This document shows positions 1 through 6,325 of a DNA stretch of 9,942 bases, in pieces (within the stretch, counting starts at the first letter, position 1; the number at the start of each line of letters is the position of its first letter). The DNA lies in assembly GCA_028866335.1 (NCBI GenBank), contig JAGWIL010000046.1, positions 1-9,942 of the forward strand, read 5' to 3'. The DNA is from Rhodospirillales bacterium. GTDB lineage: Bacteria; Pseudomonadota; Alphaproteobacteria; Acetobacterales; Acetobacteraceae. Both the position numbers and the translations under genes were made by a program. The notes under the pieces were generated by a model. It worked only from the letters and a program-made list of their open reading frames with translations, was not told where the DNA came from and made no database searches.

Positions 1-186
1 CTCAGCCTGGCGCTGATTAAAATGAATCCGTTCTACGGCTTGCTGCAAATTGTGCGCGGGCCGCTTCTGGGCCAGCCGGTGGATGCCAGCGCCTGGACCA
101 ACGCGCTATGCTATTCCGTGTTGCTGGTGCTTATCTCTTTCCTGCTTTTCGTGCGCGCCCGGCCGCGCATTCCATATTGGGTGTAA
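1..186 (+). CDS. ABC-2 type polysaccharide export permease, C-terminal part (5'-truncated by window)
   Basis: Only the last 61 residues are in the window, read in frame 1 and ending in TAA at 184-186. The segment NPFYGLLQIVRGPLLGQP followed by a hydrophobic helix (about residues 39-53, CYSVLLVLISFLLF) and a basic tail ending PRIPYWV matches the end of Wzm/KpsM-type permeases of O-antigen, capsule or teichoic-acid exporters. In those proteins an NP[FW]Y...R.PLLG stretch precedes the last membrane helix. The protein would sit in the inner membrane and move an undecaprenyl-linked or lipid-linked glycan with the ATPase encoded 3 nt downstream. The glycan exported cannot be told from this fragment. 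Family assignment is fairly secure because the next gene is the matching ATPase; a specific name (wzm, kpsM, rfbA) is not justified. Confidence 0.85.
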   Translation, partial: LSLALIKMNPFYGLLQIVRGPLLGQPVDASAWTNALCYSVLLVLISFLLFVRARPRIPYWV

Positions 187-189
187 ATT

Positions 190-981
190 TTGGCCAAGCT
201 GCTGGTTGAAAATGTCTCGGTCGCTTTCCCGCTCTATCACGGGGAAAGCCGTAGCCTGAAGAAAACGGTGTTTGCCGCGGCATCCGGCCGCATGGGGCAG
301 GATGCCAAGCACCGGCTGACGGTGGAGGCGCTGCGCAATGTATCCTTCAGCCTGAATACCGGCGACCGGCTGGGCTTTATCGGCTCCAACGGCGCTGGTA
401 AAACCACGCTTTTGCGCACCATGGCGGGCATTTATGAGCCTGTGGCCGGGCGAATGGTGATTGAAGGCGTGATTACTGCGCTGCTGGACCCCGGCCAGGG
501 CATGAATCTCGACCTCACCGGCAATGAAAACATCCGGATGCGCGGGCTTTATAACAGCTATACCGATGCGCAGATTAAACATTTGCTTGAGGATGTGGCG
601 CAATTCTCCGAGCTGGGGGATTTTCTCAGCCTGCCGGTGCGCACATATTCATCCGGTATGATCGTGCGGCTGGGTTTCGCGCTGGCCACTGCCATCCATC
701 CACAAATTTTATTGATGGATGAGTGGATTCTGGCCGGTGACGCGGCGTTTCTTGGCAAGGCGCGGGCGCGGTTGGAGAGTATGGTTGGCCATGCCGAGAT
801 CCTTGTGCTTTCCTCCCATAACCCGGCCATTTTAATGCAGTGGTGCAACCGGCTTATCTGGATGGATGCCGGGCGCGTGCACGCGGATGGCACGCCGATG
901 GAAATCCTCGCCGCTTATCTGCCGACGGACCAGTTTGAGCAGGCCAAAGCCGCCGCCGCACACGCCTTGGCGGCTGCCTGA
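190..981 (+). CDS. ABC transporter ATP-binding protein, Wzt/KpsT-type polysaccharide exporter
   Basis: This 263-residue protein energises export of a surface glycan with the permease encoded just upstream. Nucleotide-binding motifs are complete: Walker A GSNGAGKTT (65-73), ABC signature YSSGM (153-157), Walker B ILLMDEW (173-179) and the switch histidine in SSHN (H210). The DEWILAGDAAF stretch after Walker B is typical of the Wzt/KpsT/TagH branch. It ends soon after the nucleotide-binding domain, so it lacks the C-terminal carbohydrate-binding domain of long Wzt proteins such as E. coli O9a. That suggests export without a Wzt-bound chain-end check (inference). The start is TTG at 190, three nt after the permease stop; the first in-frame ATG is residue 35, inside the fold, so TTG is the sensible start. 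No clear Shine-Dalgarno sequence is visible, so translational coupling to the permease is likely. Confidence 0.9.
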   Translation: MAKLLVENVSVAFPLYHGESRSLKKTVFAAASGRMGQDAKHRLTVEALRNVSFSLNTGDRLGFIGSNGAGKTTLLRTMAGIYEPVAGRMVIEGVITALLDPGQGMNLDLTGNENIRMRGLYNSYTDAQIKHLLEDVAQFSELGDFLSLPVRTYSSGMIVRLGFALATAIHPQILLMDEWILAGDAAFLGKARARLESMVGHAEILVLSSHNPAILMQWCNRLIWMDAGRVHADGTPMEILAAYLPTDQFEQAKAAAAHALAAA

Positions 982-985
982 AGCC

Positions 986-1840
986 GTGGCCCGTATCGCC
1001 TATGTGAACGGGCGGTATGTGAAGCTGGCCGAGGCCGCGGTGAATATCGAAGACCGTGGCTACCAGTTTGGTGACGGTATTTACGAGGTGTTCTACGCCT
1101 ATCGGGGCAGGCTGATTGACGAGGCGTTGCATTTCGCCCGGCTGGAGCGCAGCCGGGGGGAGATCGGCCTGACAGCACCCATGGGAAAGGCAGCGCTGCG
1201 GGTTGTTATCCATGAGTTGATGCGTCGCAACCGGGTGGAAACAGGGCTTATCTACCTGCAACTCACCCGCGGCGTAGCCAGGCGGGACCATGCGTTTCCC
1301 ATGCCAAAGCCGCGCTCCGCGCTCACGCTCACGGTACGGCCGAAGCCGGAGCCGCCAGAGGAGCTTTCCGGCTGGAGCGCTGCCGCCATAACGCTGGCGG
1401 ACGAACGCTGGGGGCGCTGCGATATTAAATCCATCAACCTTTTGCCGAATGTGCTGGCGCGGGAGGCGGCGAAGCAGGCGGGTGCGCTGGAGGCGGTGCT
1501 GTTCGATGCTCAAGGCATGGTGACGGAAGGTGCTACCAGCTCCGTATGGATGGTGGGGGCCGATAACGTGCTGCGTACTCGCGCGTTGGACCAGCATGTG
1601 CTGCCCGGCTGCACCCGTGCTGCCTTGCTGGCGGATGTGGCGGCGGAAGGTTTAGAGTTCCAGGAGCAAGCGTTTTCATTGGAAGAATTGCGCGCTGCCC
1701 GTGAGATTTTCATCACCAGCGCCACGTCCTTCGTGAAGCCGATCACGCGGCTGGACGGTATGCCGGTTGGAAATGCAGCACCTGGGCTTATCGCCAGCCG
1801 GCTCTATGCGCGCTATCTTGCGCGGCTGAAGGAGGGGTAA
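986..1840 (+). CDS. D-alanine aminotransferase-like PLP enzyme (fold type IV)
   Basis: Predicted 284-residue class IV aminotransferase, probably D-amino-acid transaminase (D-alanine + 2-oxoglutarate to pyruvate + D-glutamate), a cytosolic source of D-amino acids for peptidoglycan. The N-terminal block IEDRGYQFGDGIYEV (residues 21-35) is the family hallmark. The PLP-binding lysine is K148 in RCDIKSINLLPN, E181 in VTEGATSS fits the residue contacting the pyridine nitrogen, and R100/H102 in ARRDHAFP match the carboxylate-binding Arg-x-His pair of Bacillus D-amino-acid transaminase. Those features favour D-alanine over branched-chain or aminodeoxychorismate substrates. The start is GTG at 986, four nt after the upstream stop; a longer reading from ATG 866 would overlap the ATPase gene by over 100 nt and add a non-homologous N-terminus, so I rejected it. 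The symbol dat would fit if the activity were confirmed. Confidence 0.87.
   Translation: MARIAYVNGRYVKLAEAAVNIEDRGYQFGDGIYEVFYAYRGRLIDEALHFARLERSRGEIGLTAPMGKAALRVVIHELMRRNRVETGLIYLQLTRGVARRDHAFPMPKPRSALTLTVRPKPEPPEELSGWSAAAITLADERWGRCDIKSINLLPNVLAREAAKQAGALEAVLFDAQGMVTEGATSSVWMVGADNVLRTRALDQHVLPGCTRAALLADVAAEGLEFQEQAFSLEELRAAREIFITSATSFVKPITRLDGMPVGNAAPGLIASRLYARYLARLKEG
1831..1837 (+). promoter_or_regulatory. Ribosome binding site for the PaiB-family gene
   Basis: GGAGGGG lies inside the last codons of the aminotransferase gene, 6 nt before ATG 1844. It is the only strong Shine-Dalgarno sequence in this left-hand gene series; the other two internal starts (TTG 190, GTG 986) have none. It fixes the paiB start and suggests that this gene can be translated efficiently on its own. 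Confidence 0.75.
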
Positions 1841-1843
1841 GCC

Positions 1844-2455
1844 ATGTACAACCCGCCCGCTTTTGCCGAGAAAAACCCCGAGGAGCTGCAAGCCATTATG
1901 CGCGCGGCCTCGCTGCCGGTGCTGGTATCCCCCGCGCATGGCGGCGGGCTGCTGGCCACGCATCTGCCGCTTTTGTTCCAGGCGCCAGACCGGCTGATCG
2001 GCCATGTTGCCAAGGGCAATTTTCATTGGCGGGATTTCGATCCGGCGCAGGAATCACTGGCGATTTTTGCCGCCGAGGATGGCTATGTCAGCCCCTCCTG
2101 GTACGCCACCAAACAGGAAACCGGGCGCGTGGTACCCACCTGGAATTACAGTGCTGTGCACGCCACGGGCAGGCTATCGATTGTTGAGGAACCGGCGCCG
2201 CTGCTGGAAATCGTCACGGCGCTGACCAACCGTTACGAGGCAGGCCGGGCGCATCCCTGGGCGGTGGCGGACGCGCCGGAGGATTATATCGCGGCGCAGT
2301 TGAAAGGCATTGTCGGGCTGGTGCTCACCATCACCAGGCTGGAAGGCAAGGCCAAGCAGAGCCAGAACCGCAACCTGGCGGACAGGCAAGGCGTTGTCGC
2401 CGGAAGTGCTGTGGAGAACCCAGCACTTTCAGAAGCGGTGAAACGCCGACTCTAG
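1844..2455 (+). CDS. PaiB-family FMN-binding protein / putative transcriptional regulator
   Basis: The 203-residue product matches the PaiB family (split-barrel FMN-binding fold) along its whole length. Visible family blocks are ATHLPLL (38-44), GHVAKGN (53-59), YVSPSWYATK (81-90), VPTWNYSAVHATG (97-109) and LEGKAKQSQN (166-175). In Bacillus subtilis PaiB is a negative regulator of protease and sporulation genes; in proteobacteria the role is largely unassigned, and the fold also resembles pyridoxamine-phosphate oxidase-like flavoproteins. So a regulator, a flavin reductase-like enzyme, or an FMN- or heme-binding protein are all possible. ATG 1844 follows the aminotransferase stop by 3 nt with a good ribosome binding site, placing it last in the operon. 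Its TAG stop (2453-2455) lies inside a palindromic element, so the final codons may have been reshaped by that element. Confidence 0.87.
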   Translation: MYNPPAFAEKNPEELQAIMRAASLPVLVSPAHGGGLLATHLPLLFQAPDRLIGHVAKGNFHWRDFDPAQESLAIFAAEDGYVSPSWYATKQETGRVVPTWNYSAVHATGRLSIVEEPAPLLEIVTALTNRYEAGRAHPWAVADAPEDYIAAQLKGIVGLVLTITRLEGKAKQSQNRNLADRQGVVAGSAVENPALSEAVKRRL

Positions 2456-2495
2456 AGCGGTTTGCATGAACCGGCGTGAATGGAAAACGCTCTAG
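2452..2495. repeat. Imperfect palindromic element between convergent genes
   Basis: The left arm CTAGAGCGGTTT (2452-2463) and right arm AAAACGCTCTAG (2484-2495) are inverted copies with one mismatch in 12, separated by 20 nt. The arm motif CTAGAGCG-TTT resembles dispersed palindromic repeats known from alphaproteobacterial intergenic regions (recalled from general knowledge, not searched). The element occupies almost the whole gap between paiB (plus) and the chemoreceptor gene (minus), ending one base before the latter's stop codon. It overlaps the end of paiB and supplies its TAG. An RNA of either strand could fold into a 12-bp stem, but no T-run follows, so it is not a canonical intrinsic terminator. 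It could still protect 3' ends or help stop converging transcription. Only one copy is in this window. Confidence 0.72.
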
Positions 2496-2496
2496 G

Positions 2497-4206
2497 TTAG
2501 GCCGGTAGCCATTCGGTGGCCCGCTTACGCGTGGCGGGGGCAGGGGTGGCGGCCCTGGTGCCGGTTTCAAACTTTGCCAGCAGGCGCGTGATGGTTTCCG
2601 TTTCATGCGCCAGGGTTTGGCTGGCGGCGGCGGCTTCCTCGGCCATTGCGGCATTGGCCTGGGTCATCTGATCCATCTGGTTTATTGCGGTGTTCACCTG
2701 TTCAAGCGCCATGGATTGTTCATGCGTGCTGGTCGCGGCATCGCCGATGGCAGTATCGATACCCAGAACATGCCCGGCGATGCGTTCCAGCGACTGCCGT
2801 GCCTCGGCCACGGATTTCACCCCCTCCGCGACGATTTTACCTGACCCGGCGATAAGCGCTTTGATCTCTTTGGCGGCGTCAGCCGAGCGTTGGGCCAGCG
2901 CCCGTACCTCGGTGGCCACCACGGCGAAGCCACGCCCAGCATCGCCAGCGCGGGCGGCCTCCACCCCGGCATTAAGCGCCAGCAAATTGGTCTGGAAGGC
3001 GATCTCGTCGATCACGCCGATGATGTTGGCGATTTTAGTGGAGGAGGCGTTGATCTCGCCCATTGCCTGCACGGCATTACCAACCACTTTGCCCGAACTT
3101 TCTGTGCCGCCACGCGCCTGACCCGCCAAGCTGCGCATATTCGTGGCATTTTCAGCAGATTTGCGAACGGTGGCGGTGATTTGTTCCAATGCTGCCGCGG
3201 TTTCCTCAAGGCTGGCGGCTTGGCGCTCCGTACGCTGAGAAAGCTGGCCAGCGGATTCGTTCACAGCGGTTGAGGTCTGACGAATGGAGGCGACAGAGGC
3301 GGCGATGTCGCGCATTGCCGCGCACAAGGCTGTTGCGGCATGGTTGAAGGAGCCGCGCAGGCTCTCCAGCGAGGGGATAAGGGGTTTGTTCAAACCGGCT
3401 TGCAGATTGCCTTTGGCGAGTTCCGCCAGGCCCTGGCCGATTTGTTGAATGCCGTGCATTCGCTCTGATAAATCAGTGGCGAATTTTACAATTTTTACCA
3501 ATTTCCCCTGGCTGTCGAATAGCGGGTTATAAGTTGCCTGTAGCCATACATCCCGCCCGCCTTTGCCGAAACGGTGATAATCCGCCGAGAAAAACTCCCC
3601 CTGGTTAAGCCGCCGCCAGAATTCCGCGTATTCGGTGCTGGCAGCGTAATCAGGTGCTACAAACAAGCGGTGATGCTGGCCTTTTATCTCCTCCAGCCGG
3701 TAGCCGGTGGTGCTGAGGAAGTTCTCATTCGCGTCCAGCACCGTGCCATCCGGTTTGAAGCTGATGACAGCCTGCGAGCGGTGCAGCGCGGCCAGCACGC
3801 TCAGCCCTTCCGCCGCTTCCTCATGGTTGGCGGTGATGTCCAGCGCCAGTTTGATGATTTTGACGATTTTGCCGCCGCGCCCGCGCACTGGGGTGTAAGA
3901 TGCCTGTAGCCAGAGGCTCCGCCCATTTTTTGCCACGCGGTTGAAGGCCCCGGTTTGGAATTTCCCCCGCCCAAGCTCTGCCCAGAACCGCGCGTAATCA
4001 GCCGAGGCGGCTTCCTCTCGCGGCATGAAAATACGATGATTTTGACCCTTGAGTTCGGCCATTGTGTAGCCGGTTACGCCGAGAAAGCTTTTGTTGGCGT
4101 TTAGTATCGCGCCTTGTGGCGAGAACTCGATAACGGCGAAAGACTGGCTTAACGCGCCAAGCGTGGCGGCTTCCCGGATTAATTTGAAAGGGTGGAGCAG
4201 GGGCAT
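2497..4206 (-). CDS. Soluble methyl-accepting chemotaxis protein with two PAS domains
   Basis: Predicted 569-residue cytoplasmic chemoreceptor. Two PAS/PAC units occupy about residues 20-127 and 141-250, then a short linker, then the methyl-accepting signalling domain (about 310-545). The hairpin tip is strongly conserved: [20 protein letters not shown] begins at residue 399 and runs on into [19 protein letters not shown]. Glu/Gln-rich heptads such as [10 protein letters not shown] (335-344) are likely CheR/CheB methylation sites. No transmembrane helix or signal peptide is visible, so it must sense an internal cue such as redox state, oxygen or a flavin- or heme-linked signal; the ligand is not readable from sequence. 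The architecture resembles BdlA and AerC-type receptors. The C-terminus (EWLPA) lacks a clear NWETF-type CheR tether. ATG 4206 has an AGGAA 12 nt upstream. It is separated from rpsA by a terminator, so it needs its own promoter in 4207-4281, where I see no clear consensus. Confidence 0.93.
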   Translation of the reverse strand: MPLLHPFKLIREAATLGALSQSFAVIEFSPQGAILNANKSFLGVTGYTMAELKGQNHRIFMPREEAASADYARFWAELGRGKFQTGAFNRVAKNGRSLWLQASYTPVRGRGGKIVKIIKLALDITANHEEAAEGLSVLAALHRSQAVISFKPDGTVLDANENFLSTTGYRLEEIKGQHHRLFVAPDYAASTEYAEFWRRLNQGEFFSADYHRFGKGGRDVWLQATYNPLFDSQGKLVKIVKFATDLSERMHGIQQIGQGLAELAKGNLQAGLNKPLIPSLESLRGSFNHAATALCAAMRDIAASVASIRQTSTAVNESAGQLSQRTERQAASLEETAAALEQITATVRKSAENATNMRSLAGQARGGTESSGKVVGNAVQAMGEINASSTKIANIIGVIDEIAFQTNLLALNAGVEAARAGDAGRGFAVVATEVRALAQRSADAAKEIKALIAGSGKIVAEGVKSVAEARQSLERIAGHVLGIDTAIGDAATSTHEQSMALEQVNTAINQMDQMTQANAAMAEEAAAASQTLAHETETITRLLAKFETGTRAATPAPATRKRATEWLPA

Positions 4207-4281
4207 CGGCGAGGGCTCTTCCTGGGTTGGTTTCCAGAAAGCTTTTGAGGGTACATTTGCTAATTCAATGTGAACGAGCGC

Positions 4282-4310
4282 AAAAAAACCCGGCAGCTTG
4301 CGCTGCCGGG
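4282..4310 (-). terminator. Intrinsic terminator of rpsA
   Basis: Read on the minus strand, CCCGGCAGC, a GCAA loop and GCTGCCGGG form a perfect 9-bp GC-rich stem, followed directly by seven T. The stem is 4289-4310 with its loop at 4298-4301, and the T-tract is complementary to 4282-4288. It begins 29 nt beyond the rpsA stop codon and is a textbook factor-independent terminator. It separates highly expressed rpsA from the downstream chemoreceptor gene on the same strand. The GCAA tetraloop of the GNRA class adds stability. Confidence 0.93.
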
Positions 4311-4338
4311 CCGGGTCCTCTCCCTCGCGGGAAAAAGA

Positions 4339-6072
4339 TTAGTCTTCTGTCGCCTGGTTGCGGCGGCGGATGGCCGCACCCAGAATATCGCCGAGCGAAG
4401 CGCCCGAATCGGACGAGCCGTATTCGGCGATCGCGGTCTTGTCCTCGTCGATCTCTTTGCCCTTGATGGTGAGCTGCAGCTTGCGGGCCGCACGGTCCAC
4501 CGCGGTGATCTTGGCATCGAGCTTGTCGCCAACACCAAAACGCTCGGGGCGTTGCTCGGCCTTGTCACGGGCAAGCTCGGCGCGGCGGATGAAGCCGGTG
4601 AGAACATCGTCCACCTTCACCTCGATGCCATTGCTCTGCACGGCGGTAACCACGCAGGTGACGATCTGGTTCTTGTGGACCTTGTCCAGCACGCCAGCGG
4701 CCGGGTCGACCTCAAGCTGCTTGATGCCGAGCGAGATGCGCTCTTTCTCCACGTCCACATCCAGCACCTTGGCCTTAACGACCTGGCCCTTCTCGAACTT
4801 GGCGATAGCGGCCTCGCCGGTCTCTTCCCAGGAGAGGTCGGACATGTGGATCATGCCGTCGATCTCTGCGCCGGCGGCGATGAACAGGCCGAACTCGGTG
4901 ATGTTGCGGATTTCGCCCTCGACGATGGAGCCGATCGGGTGCTCGTCCTGGAACTCTTCCCAGGGGTTGCGCTGCACCTGCTTCAGGCCCAGCGAAATGC
5001 GGCGCTTGGAGGCGTCCACATCCAGCACGACCACATCCACTTCCTGCGAGGTGGAGACGATCTTGCCCGGGTGGGCGTTCTTCTTGGTCCAGGACATTTC
5101 GGAGACGTGAACGAGACCTTCCACGCCCGCTTCCAGCTCCACGAAGGCGCCGTAATCGGTAATGTTGGTAACACGGCCGGTGGCCTTAACACCTGGCGGG
5201 TACTTCACGTCCACACCTTCCCACGGATCAGCCTCAAGCTGCTTCATGCCCAGCGAGATGCGCTGGGTGTCGGCGTTGAAGCGGATAACCTGCACCTTAA
5301 CGGGCTGGCCGATGACCAGCGCCTCGGCAGGGTGGTTGATGCGCTTCCAGGCGATGTCGGTCACGTGCAGCAGGCCGTCAACGCCGCCGAGATCGACGAA
5401 CGCACCGTAATCGGTGATGTTCTTCACCACGCCGTCGAGGATCTGGCCTTCCTTCAGGCCGGTGATCAGCTCTGAGCGCTGCTCCGCACGGGTTTCTTCA
5501 AGCACCGCGCGGCGGGAGACGACGATGTTGCCGCGCTGGCGGTCCATCTTCAAAATCTGGAACGGCTGGGCCACACCCATCAGCGGGCCGACATCGCGCA
5601 CGGGGCGGATATCCACCTGTGAGCCGGGCAGGAACGCCGTGGCGCCGCCGAGATCGACGGTGAAGCCGCCTTTGACGCGGCCATGGATCACGCCGTTTAC
5701 GCGGGTCTGAACCTCGAACGCCTTTTCAAGCTGGGTCCAGCTCTCCTCGCGGCGTGCCTTCTCGCGCGACAGCACCATGGAGCCGTCTTTGTCTTCGTAG
5801 CGTTCGATAAACAGGTCGAACACATCGCCGGCATTCACCTCGGGCTTGGCGCCGACAGGGGCAAATTCGCGTAAGGGGACGCGGCCTTCGGATTTCAGGC
5901 CGACATCGACAATCACGTAATCATCGTCGATCCGCAGCACGATGCCGGAAACGACGGAACCTTCGAACCCGGCGGCACCGCCGAGGGAGGAATCGAGCAG
6001 GGCAGCAAAATCATCGGCGCCGGAATAAGCCGGAGCATCTGAATGGCGTTGGGCAATGTTGGAGGAAGCCAT
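4339..6072 (-). CDS. rpsA: 30S ribosomal protein S1
   Basis: S1 binds mRNA on the 30S subunit and is needed for initiation on most leadered transcripts. The 577-residue product has six S1 OB-fold repeats at about 36-104, 121-188, 209-277, 294-364, 381-451 and 468-536. Repeats 3 and 4 share the block NITDYGAFV, and repeats 3, 4 and 5 share RISLG[MLI]KQ. The first two repeats are divergent, as expected since they anchor S1 to the ribosome. Length is slightly above the E. coli protein (557). The acidic tail keeps the ASLGDILGAAI stretch common in alphaproteobacterial S1. Start ATG 6072 is preceded by AAGGA at 6086-6090, a long 13-nt spacing, which fits the weak, autoregulated starts known for rpsA elsewhere. 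The usual upstream neighbour cmk is absent here; the gene instead diverges from bamD. Third codon positions are very rich in C and G, as in highly expressed genes. Confidence 0.98.
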   Translation of the reverse strand: MASSNIAQRHSDAPAYSGADDFAALLDSSLGGAAGFEGSVVSGIVLRIDDDYVIVDVGLKSEGRVPLREFAPVGAKPEVNAGDVFDLFIERYEDKDGSMVLSREKARREESWTQLEKAFEVQTRVNGVIHGRVKGGFTVDLGGATAFLPGSQVDIRPVRDVGPLMGVAQPFQILKMDRQRGNIVVSRRAVLEETRAEQRSELITGLKEGQILDGVVKNITDYGAFVDLGGVDGLLHVTDIAWKRINHPAEALVIGQPVKVQVIRFNADTQRISLGMKQLEADPWEGVDVKYPPGVKATGRVTNITDYGAFVELEAGVEGLVHVSEMSWTKKNAHPGKIVSTSQEVDVVVLDVDASKRRISLGLKQVQRNPWEEFQDEHPIGSIVEGEIRNITEFGLFIAAGAEIDGMIHMSDLSWEETGEAAIAKFEKGQVVKAKVLDVDVEKERISLGIKQLEVDPAAGVLDKVHKNQIVTCVVTAVQSNGIEVKVDDVLTGFIRRAELARDKAEQRPERFGVGDKLDAKITAVDRAARKLQLTIKGKEIDEDKTAIAEYGSSDSGASLGDILGAAIRRRNQATED

Positions 6073-6095
6073 GTGGCTATATATGTCCTTGAAAA

Positions 6096-6114
6096 CGGGC
6101 CGGCTCGCGGCCCG
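6096..6114 (-). promoter_or_regulatory. GC hairpin in the rpsA leader, possible attenuator or autoregulatory element
   Basis: On the minus strand CGGGCC pairs with GGCCCG around a 7-nt loop (GCGAGCC). It is followed at once by TTTTC and then the AAGGA ribosome binding site. A GC stem plus T-run just before the start codon looks like a weak terminator or attenuator, but the stem is only 6 bp and the T-run 4 nt. In E. coli, S1 represses its own translation through a structured initiation region; a similar role here is inference. Confidence 0.4.
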
Positions 6115-6155
6115 GATGGTGTGCGCGGCCTGGGCTTCAGGCAGCGGCTAGAGCA

Positions 6156-6174
6156 CCCCAGCTATATAGCGGGG
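6156..6174. promoter_or_regulatory. Dyad centred on GCTATATAGC in the rpsA/bamD divergent region
   Basis: CCCC, one unpaired A, the perfect 10-bp palindrome GCTATATAGC (6161-6170), then GGGG form a compact dyad. The 8-mer GCTATATA recurs on the same strand at 6076-6083, right beside the rpsA start codon. No T-run follows, so it is unlikely to be a terminator. Its place between two divergent genes fits an operator or promoter element; no regulator is identified. Confidence 0.35.
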
Positions 6175-6200
6175 ATGGTCCGGGTTGATAGATGCCGCGC

Positions 6201-6228
6201 TGTTTAGACCTGATGGCGTCAAAGTCAA
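6201..6228 (-). promoter_or_regulatory. Candidate rpsA promoter
   Basis: On the minus strand, TTGACT (6228 down to 6223) is a 5-of-6 match to the housekeeping -35 box, and a second copy TTGACG follows directly, giving TTGACTTTGACG. With a 16-nt spacer the -10 would be TAAACA (6206 down to 6201), which is weak. Transcription would start near 6194 and give a leader of about 120 nt that includes the dyad and the GC hairpin. The -35 is convincing; the exact -10 is not. Confidence 0.4.
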
Positions 6229-6287
6229 GCAAAACCAGGAAATACGCCGGGTTGCCGGGGCAGCGGGGCTTGAGGTGCCCGCGCAGG

Positions 6288-6316
6288 CTTCATGTTCACG
6301 GATTAGCTGCTATAAG
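6288..6316 (+). promoter_or_regulatory. Candidate bamD promoter with almost no 5' leader
   Basis: TATAAG at 6311-6316, preceded by GC, is a 5-of-6 match to the -10 box. The -35 is poor: TTCATG at 6289-6294 with a 16-nt spacer, or CTTCAT with 17. The start point would fall near 6323, only about 3 nt before ATG 6326. No Shine-Dalgarno sequence is seen before that ATG, which agrees with a leaderless or nearly leaderless message. Confidence 0.35.
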
Positions 6317-6325
6317 CCGGACCCA

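Noticed and set aside
866..985. Upstream extension of the aminotransferase from ATG 866
   Set aside because: It would overlap the ATPase gene by 116 nt and add 40 residues without family similarity; GTG 986 starts exactly at the family's N-terminal strand.
854..1597. A 247-codon minus-strand open frame opposite the aminotransferase gene
   Set aside because: The plus-strand frame has the full set of PLP aminotransferase motifs; the minus-strand product has no recognisable features.
2452..2500. Palindrome as a canonical rho-independent terminator
   Set aside because: The stem is long enough, but neither strand shows a T-tract after it, and the loop is 20 nt. I list it as a repeat with possible 3'-end function only.
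4270..5475. A 401-codon open frame on the plus strand opposite rpsA
   Set aside because: It is antisense to the confidently identified S1 gene; its length follows from the strong codon bias of rpsA, and the product (rich in Leu, Val, Asp, His) shows no recognisable domain. Its start also lies inside the rpsA terminator area.
6148..6155. CTAGAGCA as a second copy of the 2452-2495 palindrome
   Set aside because: Only about 7 bases match one arm and there is no inverted partner at the right distance; likely chance.
6185..6325. Upstream extension of bamD
   Set aside because: The lipoprotein signal peptide with lipobox LAAC must be N-terminal, which requires ATG 6326; the 47 extra residues would cover promoter and leader sequences.
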